A DNA stretch of 52,360 nt from NCBI GenBank assembly GCA_002811675.1, contig PDIM01010272.1:101263-153622 (forward strand), in the 5' to 3' direction. Below are positions 20,327-29,404 of the stretch, in pieces. Under the pieces are notes generated by a model that saw only the letters and a program-made list of their open reading frames with translations, was not told the origin of the DNA and did no database searches. The number at the start of each line of letters is the position of its first letter. Positions within the stretch are counted from its first letter, which is position 1. Source of the DNA: Ichthyosporea sp. XGB-2017a (taxonomy: Eukaryota > Opisthokonta > Ichthyosporea). Both the position numbers and the translations under genes were made by a program.

Positions 20327-22267
20327 ATGGTGTGTGCGTCTGAGGGATCCTTTGCAGGTATGGAGATTTTAGAAGAGACAGATATTGAACGGGTATTGGA
20401 AGCCTCTACGTATAACTATGAAGATAGCGGATGCAAGGCGTCCATGAAAGCTATTGCTTTAGCGCGATTATTTCGAAATCGCACAGCTGCAGGGGGGAGA
20501 GATATTTGCGAAAGTGACCTGGGAAAATGTAAAAAGTTTATACGACTGAACATACTGAACAAGGATAAAGACATGGTTCTGATTGCAGTAGAAGCTTTGG
20601 GGCTTTTATTATTGATTGTTCCTGACGAATGGGAAGAATTCATGGAGACTTATTCCATTGTAAATAACTTGATGAAGATCATTGATAGCAGCAAAGGAGA
20701 AGAAGACATAAATCTTTTATGCTGCTGTCTGGAGACTTTATTGCATGCGATTCCTGTGAAAGAGCAGGCTAAAGTTGTGAAGGAAAACATTTCGGTTCTT
20801 CTTTCTCTTCAAGAAAATGAAGATATCGATGACACCGTTCGTGTACGTGTGCACACGATTATAGCTCGAATCCATTGCTTGACGGCTGGTACCTCAAACA
20901 GAAAAACATTTAAATCTGAAGATTTGAAGGTAATGGGTGAGAGCATCTTGAACAATTTAGCCATGTTTTTGGAAAGCCCATCATTGCTAAAGGTTAACGT
21001 TGTTTATTGGTCAATGGAAGCGTTGCTGTATCTCTCCGTTGATCCTGAGTGTAAAGAAATGATCACTTTCAGTAAAGAATATATAAATACGCTCCGTTCC
21101 TTGATTCCGGGGAATCTTAAGAAAAGAGGAAACCTATCTGTGTCGGAGAAGTCTGGAGAAGTTCTAAAAGCCCTGGACAAGAATAGCGCTTGGCGGTTTA
21201 ACATTTGTACCATACTTCTGAATTCATTGAACGCTGGCGATAAGGATAAGAGCAGTGAGCAATCGGAGCTGGAAAAGATCCGCAAATTTGCTGGCGACAC
21301 AGTAAGCCAACCTAATCCAAAAGATGCTGAAGAGTTTGTTGAAAAGCGAGTAGAAGCTTGGGTTGACAACGGGATCATTGAAATGTTATACCGACTTTGT
21401 GAAACGGAAAGTGTCAATGTTAGGCATGTTTGCTCTCTATGTATGGTCAAAATCACCACAATATTAAAGAAAAGTCGTGGTAAAATTGCCCAGCAAGGTG
21501 GGTGTGGTCTCTTATGCGATTTAGCATCACGGAAAAATACTGATGAAGGAATACTAAAAGCGAGTCAAGCACTTGCTCATCTAGCAATAAGCCTTGACCC
21601 AGAGCTAGCTTTTACAGGGAACCTTCTTATGAATTCAATAAGACCTCTTTTAAAACTACTTGATGGGCATCATGAGCTTTACCAGTTTGAGGGCCTAATG
21701 GCATTGACGAATTTTGCCGCTGTGAGCGAAGAAGCACGATCGACTATTGCCAAAGAAAATGGAATGGAAAAGTTTATCTCTTTACAGCTGAACAATAATT
21801 ATATGGTACAGAGGGCTGCCACGGAAGCACTAAGCAACATGCTTCAATCACAGGAATGCTATAATATGTTTGCTAGCAAAGATGGAGCTTTAAAGTCAAA
21901 ACTGAAGCTTTGGCTGTTCTTTTCTGGCTCGGATGATGTTGCAACATCTAGTGCTGCCTCGGGTGGAATGGCTAAGCTTACAGAGTCTGCATTTGCATGC
22001 CAGCAGCTACTTAAAGAAGAAAAATTAGTATCTATTCTTAAAGATCTTGTACTTTCTGATGACGAGGGTCTGCGTCTGAGAGGTGTGTGTTGCTTGAAAA
22101 ACTTTATAATGTGCGGAAATGAAGTTGCTGAAAAGGTCCTAGACAATGGAGCTTTAGAAATGCTAACAGTTGTTGAAAAGCACAGCAATGACCCAGCCAT
22201 CAAACAAGTATGCAACGAAACATTTACTTACCTGCAATCACAAGGGCTCATAGCAAAAGCCAAATAA
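20327..22267 (+). CDS. UNC45: UNC-45-type myosin chaperone lacking the TPR domain
   Basis: This single exon encodes 646 residues from the ATG at 20327 (20360 is an alternative). UNC-45 proteins fold and assemble myosin motors, normally through an N-terminal TPR domain that binds HSP90, a central domain and a C-terminal armadillo-repeat UCS domain. Here the protein is armadillo-like throughout. UCS signatures lie in the last 250 residues: IRPLLKLLDGHHELYQFEG, LMALTNFAAVSEEARSTI, VQRAATEALSNMLQSQECY and LRGVCCLKNFIMCGNEVAEK. There is no TPR domain, and the length is about 280 short of typical animal UNC-45 (near 930). Fungal She4/Rng3 also lack TPRs. A missed upstream exon is possible, but the 490 nt to PIKfyve show none. 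An AATAAA overlaps the stop codon (22263-22268). Confidence 0.85.
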   Translation: MVCASEGSFAGMEILEETDIERVLEASTYNYEDSGCKASMKAIALARLFRNRTAAGGRDICESDLGKCKKFIRLNILNKDKDMVLIAVEALGLLLLIVPDEWEEFMETYSIVNNLMKIIDSSKGEEDINLLCCCLETLLHAIPVKEQAKVVKENISVLLSLQENEDIDDTVRVRVHTIIARIHCLTAGTSNRKTFKSEDLKVMGESILNNLAMFLESPSLLKVNVVYWSMEALLYLSVDPECKEMITFSKEYINTLRSLIPGNLKKRGNLSVSEKSGEVLKALDKNSAWRFNICTILLNSLNAGDKDKSSEQSELEKIRKFAGDTVSQPNPKDAEEFVEKRVEAWVDNGIIEMLYRLCETESVNVRHVCSLCMVKITTILKKSRGKIAQQGGCGLLCDLASRKNTDEGILKASQALAHLAISLDPELAFTGNLLMNSIRPLLKLLDGHHELYQFEGLMALTNFAAVSEEARSTIAKENGMEKFISLQLNNNYMVQRAATEALSNMLQSQECYNMFASKDGALKSKLKLWLFFSGSDDVATSSAASGGMAKLTESAFACQQLLKEEKLVSILKDLVLSDDEGLRLRGVCCLKNFIMCGNEVAEKVLDNGALEMLTVVEKHSNDPAIKQVCNETFTYLQSQGLIAKAK

Positions 22268-23713
22268 ACAAGCATTATTAGTGAGGAACACCAAGTAAGT
22301 AATAACAACACTCCAGCCAAGGTGTGCATGTGTGTGTGTTGACGGCCGAATATAAAGCCGAAGCTGATTTGCCCAGAAGTTTGCGAAAAAATCAATTGTA
22401 TCGCCTACGAAGACAAGGAGTGCAAAAAAAGTGTGAGTGCGGCCCACAGCCACAACGACTCGGTGGTATATTTCAAGCACAATGATGTCAATGCCTACAT
22501 TTATTGGATTGGCGAGGCTATCTTCTTCGAATTTCAACCCAGGGTGCCTTTGTATAAATTTGCATCCGGCGGCTCTGCATGCCTGACGAAAATGATACTT
22601 AACAATAGTGGACTTTTCAAGTCTTATGAACTGATGTTCCCGTTTAGAATTTCCAGTCAAGTGTATTTAAATAAGGTGCAAGATTTATGGAAAACTTAAT
22701 GATGAAACTTTATGAAACTAATACAAGGAATTTGATCTTGTAAGAAAAACTCTGAAATGTGTGCGTATAGTAGTTGAGAAGACCCTTTTCGATGCGAGAC
22801 TCTTTTGGGGGTTGATCTTTCCGGCACATGGAGCATCTATTAAGTAGTTACTTGACTGTAGCACTCTTTGCGGAATTTATGGCCGCACGTTGTCCCTTCA
22901 GGCATTTCATTGTCTGTGATTACTCCATTTTGTCCTGCAAAACACCAACCAATCATCCTCATCATCCTCACTGACGAAAAGCTTTTGCGTTTCCTCAACG
23001 TGGTCGCTTATGTTCTGGAGTGCCTTTTCTTTTGCCAACTTATTAAGTTCCTTTTGACTCCCCTCCTTTGCTTAGTGGGTATCACATTGGGGCTATACTT
23101 GGAAATATCCCAACTGGTCTTTTGAGTATCCAAATTCCAATGAGGAAATGGCACAAAACAACAACAACTGCAGAGAAGCGTGTCCCTTGACTGGTCTTGA
23201 CTCTTCTGATCATAGCGTACAATAATTGGTGGCCACGCGTTACTGCCAAAAATCCCATAGATAAGCACCCATCAGCTGGACGAGGGTCTCTAGTCTCTAC
23301 TACATTTTGTATGGCAACCCGCCCCTCTCTTCGTTCTTTTTTTTGTTTTTTGTATTTTTCCAGAAATGCTTTTTTATTTTTTTCTTTGGTTTTGTTTTGG
23401 TTCTTTTTTTCTTCTTGCTATTTTACTTTCTGTACTTATTTTATTTTCTTTCTAATGTTTTTATGTGTTAAGCTGTTTTTTTTTAAAGGGAGGGGATTTG
23501 CTATTAGATTTTGAAGATAGACTTGTTTGTCATATTCTGTTGTTTGTGTGACAAGGGATTGTTGTGAGGTGTGGTTGACTGACTACTGGAAAGGATTGTC
23601 CCGCGATTGTGTTAGCATTGTTTACCTTTTATACCTTTTCCCCCAAGTAGCTCCCCACCCTCCCCTTCTGTTGATTTTTTGCTTTTTTGGCGTTTGGTTT
23701 TGTTTTCAAGCGA
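22268..23713. other. Unresolved spacer with protein-like fragments on both strands
   Basis: These 1.45 kb between UNC-45 and KAT8 show no complete gene. On the plus strand a frame open from about 22361 to 22699 reads Cys-rich at its start (CPEVCEKINC, DKECKK) and then mixed; it has no ATG and no clean acceptor. On the minus strand, 23268-22840 holds a WW-domain-like half (WNLDTQKTSWD), an acidic segment (SEDDEDDWLVF) and a RING-like centre (PEGTTCGHKFRKECY) in different frames. From 23330 on the plus strand is T-rich and is probably KAT8 promoter and leader. Either a multi-exon gene or decayed genes could explain this. Confidence 0.35.
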
Positions 23714-24985
23714 ATGATGGGGGAGAAAACAAACGGAACTACTCTTGCACCGGCGCAAACGGATAAAGAGAATGTAAATGACGAGAAAAGAGGTACTTGC
23801 GATTTTTTTGAAGTTGGGGAGAGTGTTAAAGTAAAGTGGTCGGATGGAACCTGGCATTCGGCCACAGTGATTGAAACTCAGAAAATGAAAAATTCTGCTA
23901 TTCGTTATTATGTGCATTATGAAGGGTTTGATAGGCGACTGGATGAGTGGATTGATGCTAGCAGCATTAAGTCTGCTGCTCAATTTGAAGAGACAGACAA
24001 AGATAAGGCGAAGGGGATTCAGGCGGGGCCAGAAAGAAAACTAACTAGAAACATGAAGCGTAAATATGACGAAATTAACCACGTTCAAAAATCCTATGAA
24101 GATATGGATCCTACTACAGCTTTACTTGAAAAAGAGCACGAAAAGTTGACCAAAGTGAAATATATCAACAAGATTATTCTGGGGAAGTTCGAAATCGATA
24201 CGTGGTACTTTTCCCCGTACCCAGAAGAGTATGGCAAATTGGATAGACTTTTTATATGCGAATATTGCCTGAAGTACATGAAATACGCGAAAACATATCA
24301 AGAGCACATGGCATGTTGTAAAACGAGGCAACCCCCGGGTAGAGAAATTTACCGAAAGGACAATATATCATTCTTTGAAGTAAATGGACAGGATAGTAAG
24401 GTTTATTGCCAAAATCTTTGTCTTCTTGCAAAGCTGTTTTTGGATCACAAGACGCTTTACTTCGACGTAGAGCCATTTCTTTTCTATGTGTTGGTGGAAG
24501 TTGATAGGGAAGGCTGCCATTTAGTTGGCTATTACTCAAAGGAGAAAGAAAGCCCGGATAATTACAATGTCGCCTGTATCATGATCTTACCAGCCTATCA
24601 AAGGAAAGGTTACGGAAAATTCTTAATTACAATGAGCTATGAAATTTCAAAAATCGAGCAAAAGATTGGGTCTCCCGAAAAACCGTTATCGGATCTTGGA
24701 CTGCTTTCGTATCGCAGTTATTGGTCTGAGGTTTTGCTGAACATTCTCAGAAACTACAAAGGCTCCCTGTCTATAAAGGACCTAAGTGCTATGACATGCT
24801 TTACTGAAGAGGATATCATTTTAACTTTGTCAGGACTGAACTTAGTAAAATACTGGAAAGGTCAACATGTCATATGCGCCACCCAAAAGGTCATCGAAGA
24901 TCATTTAAATAGTGCGTCCTATAAGAAAACAATAGTTGAAGTAGATCGGTCGTGCCTAAAATACACTCCACTTCCCGAACCTTAA
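23714..24985 (+). CDS. KAT8: KAT8/MOF-type MYST histone acetyltransferase
   Basis: A single exon encodes 423 residues. MOF-type enzymes acetylate histone H4 K16 within the MSL and NSL complexes. An N-terminal chromo-barrel domain (about 32-85; [28 protein letters not shown]) is followed by the MYST domain (about 130-400). The C2HC finger is intact (C182, C185, then His and Cys in EHMACC). The acetyl-CoA loop QRKGYGK is present, as are the catalytic-region Cys (C288, in NVACIMILP) and the Glu in [30 protein letters not shown] and the ending [10 protein letters not shown] favour KAT8 over KAT5/Tip60. Two adjacent ATGs (23714, 23717) offer the start; the frame is open a few codons upstream but lacks another ATG. 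An AATAAA lies at 25101-25106. Confidence 0.93.
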   Translation: MMGEKTNGTTLAPAQTDKENVNDEKRGTCDFFEVGESVKVKWSDGTWHSATVIETQKMKNSAIRYYVHYEGFDRRLDEWIDASSIKSAAQFEETDKDKAKGIQAGPERKLTRNMKRKYDEINHVQKSYEDMDPTTALLEKEHEKLTKVKYINKIILGKFEIDTWYFSPYPEEYGKLDRLFICEYCLKYMKYAKTYQEHMACCKTRQPPGREIYRKDNISFFEVNGQDSKVYCQNLCLLAKLFLDHKTLYFDVEPFLFYVLVEVDREGCHLVGYYSKEKESPDNYNVACIMILPAYQRKGYGKFLITMSYEISKIEQKIGSPEKPLSDLGLLSYRSYWSEVLLNILRNYKGSLSIKDLSAMTCFTEEDIILTLSGLNLVKYWKGQHVICATQKVIEDHLNSASYKKTIVEVDRSCLKYTPLPEP

Positions 24986-26599
24986 GCATAACAAACTTTC
25001 ACAGACAGACATTCACATTTACATTTTGCCTTTAAAACACTACTTCGCTGTATTAGAAACTTAATATCCGAAAGAGGAAAGTCGATCTTAACTGCGCCAC
25101 AATAAACGAGCACTACCATTCTAAAGGCGAAATACAAATTAGCATAATAACGATAAGTGACAAAATAAGTGTTGAAGAATAATTGGGTTCATAGTTCATA
25201 GCGAAATTTTTAGACGCGAGAAAGAAAGGCCTGCACCTGATTGAATTTTTGTGGTAGAGACCATATACTCCTATTCGGAAGAACAGGACTTCATCTTTCC
25301 CTCGCCTTGGGGGTTGCTCTAAGCACCGGAAGTTGGTAAATAAGTCATTCCAAATTACAAATAAGTCGGTCGTTACATCCAGGCTTATGTAGGTGCCATA
25401 CTGAAATTCGTTGCAGCGTGCAGGCGAACATTCAGCTCTGCAACATTTTGAGAAGTAGATACGGATGTTATGGGACCCCCCCATCCGCCTTTCCGCACCC
25501 CCGTCCCCCCACCTTTGGCCTTTCCGCCCTCTTTCCAGTTTCCACCATTGCAATTTCCAGATTGCTTTTTCGCATGCTCATCAGATCGGGCTGCCCGCTA
25601 TGGGGTCGAACGCTGACTGTTTCAAACTGATACTTGAACTTTTATTGCTACAAGAAGGTCAACGTCGTACGTAACCAAGCAAATCACGCCAGTTTTTAAA
25701 CGTGGGCGTCGCGATCGATTCTTGTGTTTCAACTTTCAATCCGTTCGTTGTTGGCCTGGCGCCGTTGCATGATGGGGCTCGACTAGGGTTGGGACTTGTG
25801 CGGACTTGGGCTTTGGACTTTGGTTTGGTTTCTATGGTACCCATCAGATTATATGCGCTAAAGACCTGGGAAGTGGGAGTCAAGCTGGAGTCTGAACTCA
25901 GAATATAATAATGGTCACATGATTTTATTATTTTTGGGCACAAAAAATTTTATCAGTAGTACTAGACAGACGTAGTACTGGCGGCGCTGGATCACCGGCA
26001 GCCGGCAGGCCGACCAACTCTCATGATTTTGTAGACGTGGCCACTTCCGCACTGCACACGATCGACAGCAGCAGGAGGACCTCTCACCTCGCGGGACACC
26101 ATGAATATTCTTGGAGATTTTATAGGCGATCCCTGAGTGACCTGACCCCTGTTGGGGTCATCGTTTCCAGTTTACAAATTACACTCGAGGAATACACTAC
26201 ATAGTACTGTAATTACGGCGCCTGCTCGACCACAAAAATTTGTATGGAGAGTTTGATAGAAATTGAAAGGCCTTTTTTTAATTTTCTTCCCTTTTTTTAT
26301 TTTTTTTTTTTAATTTTTCTATAATATAATGACGAATTTTTTGGGCCAATTTTCTTTCTTCTGGTTTTTTTTTATATTATTGTTTGTATGAAAAGGATTT
26401 GTTGACGGAATTGGGATCTAGAATTGGATTAGATTTTGGTTTCAGTTTTGTATATTCCTGCTGTGAAAGAGGGATTTGCGTGTATAAATTTTTGAATACA
26501 TTTGGAAAAGGAAAACAGTGTCATTTTGCGTATTTGTGCTAGTGGCCGAAGCTGAACGAGAAAAGAGTTGAACAAGGAGAAAAGTTTCAGGAGAGCACC
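24986..26599. other. 1.6-kb spacer between KAT8 and the A20/AN1 gene
   Basis: Apart from the KAT8 3' end, I see no gene that I can support. A minus-strand open frame (25553-25113, 146 codons) and a plus-strand one (25702-25908) have unremarkable, unrecognised translations. An 8-bp direct repeat GTAGTACT occurs twice with an 8-nt spacer (25956-25979). From 26270 the plus strand is T-rich and leads into the next gene, so the last 300 nt are probably its promoter and leader. Confidence 0.4.
25101..25106 (+). terminator. Poly(A) signal AATAAA for KAT8
   Basis: A canonical hexamer lies 116 nt after the KAT8 stop codon, in the first part of a long spacer. It is the nearest downstream AATAAA on the plus strand. 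Confidence 0.45.
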
Positions 26600-27106
26600 A
26601 TGGCTGACAATCATCAAATGGAATCAATCCCAGTCATCTGTCCATGTGGATTTTATGGGCACCCTCAGTTTATGAATTTGTGCTCGAAATGCTACAAAGA
26701 GAAAGAAAAGCAGAAGAACGCGGAGCAGCCAGAGGCGCAACCAAGCCCATCTTTGGAGAAGAAAAATGTAGAAGCCGAACAGCAAAGTGTTAGCGTTGCG
26801 GTAGACAACAAAGTAGAACCTGAATCAGCAAAAGCAGAGGCAAGTGTTACAGATAATGCAGAGAAGGTAGAGGTAAATGAGCACGCCATTCAGGTGAAGA
26901 AAGGCAAGTGTTGGTCATGTGGTGGGAAAGTTCCCATGGTCAAACAGGTTACAAACAAGTGCAAATGTGAATATGTATTCTGTGACAAGCACAGAATTCC
27001 GGGTAAGGGGCATGAATGCACTTTTGATTTCAAGACTTCCGGGAGAGCTCAGCTAGGTAAATCAAGCCCTAAGCTTGAGGATAAAAGAGGGTTGGATCAA
27101 ATGTAA
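26600..27106 (+). CDS. A20/AN1 zinc-finger protein (ZFAND5/6-like)
   Basis: A single exon encodes 168 residues from an ATG in good context (GCACCATGG). Proteins of this family bind ubiquitin through the A20 finger and act in proteasome-linked stress responses and signalling. The N-terminal A20 finger (14-31) reads CPCGFYGHPQFMNLCSKCYK. The C-terminal AN1 finger (about 103-148) has CWSC, CKC, C-x2-H and HEC, and the conserved FDFKTSGRAQLGKSSP tail. A charged, low-complexity linker separates them. The A20 finger has C-x1-C at its first pair (C14, C16), where the family has 2-4 residues, so its zinc site may be altered. AN1 loops are also slightly long (13 residues, and H-x6-H). It resembles ZFAND5/6; the exact paralogue cannot be told. 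Confidence 0.88.
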   Translation: MADNHQMESIPVICPCGFYGHPQFMNLCSKCYKEKEKQKNAEQPEAQPSPSLEKKNVEAEQQSVSVAVDNKVEPESAKAEASVTDNAEKVEVNEHAIQVKKGKCWSCGGKVPMVKQVTNKCKCEYVFCDKHRIPGKGHECTFDFKTSGRAQLGKSSPKLEDKRGLDQM

Positions 27107-27232
27107 TATAGCAAAAAGAATCTTATCTCTCATATTTATTACCGCACTTTATGCTCATTAGAAAAAACCAAAATCATATGTATGCAAACTTGTATAATCT
27201 CTGTAGTTTTAACACTTAACCTTTAACAACTA

Positions 27233-27238
27233 AATAAA
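27233..27238 (+). terminator. Poly(A) signal AATAAA for the A20/AN1 gene
   Basis: The hexamer lies 127 nt past the stop codon and 47 nt before the stop codon of the convergent RETREG gene, so the two 3' UTRs nearly touch or overlap. Confidence 0.6.
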
Positions 27239-27284
27239 ACAATACTAAAAAGGAAAGTCTTGATGGAAAGAACGTCAGTTAACT

Positions 27285-28583
27285 TTATTTCTGCTGTTCA
27301 GCACAGTCGTCAGGGTTGCTTCCAGGGTTACTTATCATGTCATAGTCATCGCTACTTGCGGATGAAAACTTTCGAGACATGGAAACTGTATCTTAAGAAT
27401 ATAACGCAAATGTTATTAGATAAAGACTAAAATACAAAGCCGCAAAGAAATTTTACTTACCGCCTTGTCTGGTTGGTTTTGAGAAGGGCGTACTCGTTAC
27501 GAAACTCGAACTGGAATCATTAACAAGCCCACTCAATTCGCTTTGAAGGTGAGCTGCTTTTTAATAAACGAAACAATAAATTTAGAATATTTTAAAAGTC
27601 AAGTCAAAAAACACTAAGAGAGTCTTACCGTTACTATCGATATCATCAAGACTACCCATAAAGTCATTCATTACAGAGTCGTTCAAAGATAGTTGAGAAG
27701 TAGAGAGTCCATCTACATCAAAGGTCTTATCAATATAGTTCTCAGTTCTCTCATGCTATAAAGGAAAATGACAAAAAAGTTGAATACCACTATTGACTTT
27801 TAAATAAAAAAAAAGGAAAAAAGCTCCGAAACATACCTGTGAACTGCTAGTCAAATAGCCTGACAAAGAGGAAGTATGAATGTATTCGCAAAGCTTTGAA
27901 TTCACAATTTTAACATATGGCAAAATATATGAACCAGCTTGGTTCAAAATTCGATGGTACATAAAAGCAGGTCCACTCAAGATAACGAACATTAGCAAAT
28001 GAACCAACAGTACTCCCCTTAGTAAAGTTCCTAAAATTGCTGCAGATACACTAAGGGCGCACATTAAGCAGCAGTATTTCCCAGGACTATCCCTTTTCAA
28101 TTCATCCAGACTGGACCACAGATCTTTCCCTTGCAGCTTTACTTTTATAGCAAAGTCGCAAAACTCCTTCAGGTCTATAAATTTTTTTGTGCTTTTGAGA
28201 AGAAATTCAAAACACAATTAAGTCGAGTTAGTAATCTCAAAGGCTCGGCTACTAAAGCAAGAAAATGCGCAATTTACATACTTTTTCACTACTGGTATAA
28301 ATAGATGAAAATCTATTAAATGGCAACATTGCTCAAAGATCAAATATCCAAACACCCCTACGCTAAGCCATGTCAAATAGCTAATATCACTGGTGTATAC
28401 ACAGTAAACCGCAAGATGCACACCGATACTAACTCCCCCACTTAAAGATATATTCTGCCACACGAGTATACACTGAATGAAATTAAATTCATTCTTGTAC
28501 TTCTCAAGATACTTGCATAAATTTCGACTTTCTTCCTCGATTCTCTCATTGCGAAACCCCCTGGTGTTGCTTTGTGACTCCAT
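27285..28583 (-). CDS. RETREG/FAM134-like ER-phagy receptor, 5 exons
   Basis: Exons 28583-28282, 28191-27837, 27755-27629, 27556-27461 and 27391-27285 join in frame to give 328 residues. Donors are GTATGT, GTATGT, GTAAGA and GTAAGT; intron 1 has a perfect TACTAAC branch motif. RETREG proteins shape ER tubules with a reticulon-homology domain and deliver ER to autophagosomes by binding LC3/GABARAP. The reticulon-like part (about 40-200) has two hydrophobic hairpins and the family phrase SPGKYCCLMCALSVSAAILG. The tail ends SDDYDMIS: acidic residues followed by Y-x-x-I (308-313), a classic LC3-interacting region at the expected place. A CCCCTACAG acceptor directly precedes the ATG, so a 5' UTR intron is likely (possible donor GTGAGT near 28967). 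It is the second most intron-dense gene in this window. Confidence 0.85.
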
Positions 28584-29404
28584 CTGTAGGGGTGTGAAAG
28601 GATGATTAGGAACTAGTATAAGAGAAGTATAATTTACAACAAAAGCAAAATTTCCAGTTCAAACTTGTAGAATATTAAGACGAATGTAATACAGATATTC
28701 ACAAAATTGCCAAAATTTACAGCGCAAATCAGTTAGCTAAGCAGCTACGGAAATTCTTCAAATCAACGCCTCCTTCTCTCTCCCTCTCCTTTTCGAGGTG
28801 CAGCAGCAATCAAATCGAACGAACAGCGATACACACACAACGTTTCATGAAAAACTAAAACAGAAAAAAAGAAAGCAACAGCACCAACAAGAGCACCAAA
28901 CAGCACTTTAATATCCAAATCCAAATCAGATACAGAGCAAGACAAATCAAAGACAATATTGGCACTCACTGGTGTGTATGAAATAGTTATAAGTCAGCTG
29001 CTGCTGTTTCTGCCCCCCACAGGCCGCTAGCTAGTCGGTAGTCCAGTCAGGTCCTCTCTCGAGTCTCGAGTCTTGCTGATGACTGATCTCACGTCTGCAA
29101 AAGCAGGCGAATTTACGATAGAAAAATTACGTCCTCTTGCACTATGTAAATTATTCGAAATTATTATTATTCTTGAGAAATATTCCTCGGAAATATTTTT
29201 ATTTTTTTTGTTTTTTTTTTTTTTTTCAAAGAATTTTTTTTGCCAATAAAATTATTATTTGGGCTTTCGACCAGGGAGCGCGGGACGACCGACTACTCGA
29301 CTTTATCTTTACCTTTTTTATTTTTTACCTGTTTTCTTTATTTCTTCAGGTTTCAGGCTGGTGTATAGCTTGCTGGTGATAGTAATTAGTAATAACTAAT
29401 AAGG
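28584..29404. other. Spacer between SMN-like gene and RETREG, probable 5' UTR intron
   Basis: Read on the minus strand this holds the end of the SMN-like transcript, then the RETREG promoter and leader. The acceptor CACCCCTACAG abuts the RETREG ATG, and CCA|GTGAGTGCC near 28967 is a plausible donor, giving a noncoding first exon. A minus-strand frame at 28969-28763 would encode a 68-residue peptide with one membrane-like stretch, but it lies inside this inferred intron and I do not call it. Confidence 0.4.

Noticed and set aside
25113..25553. 146-codon minus-strand frame downstream of KAT8
   Set aside because: No recognisable domain, a low-complexity N-terminal part (GRKGQRWGDGG) and no promoter or poly(A) context.
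28763..28969. Small minus-strand membrane peptide gene upstream of RETREG
   Set aside because: It lies inside the inferred 5' UTR intron, and its end (GEGERRRR) is low complexity.
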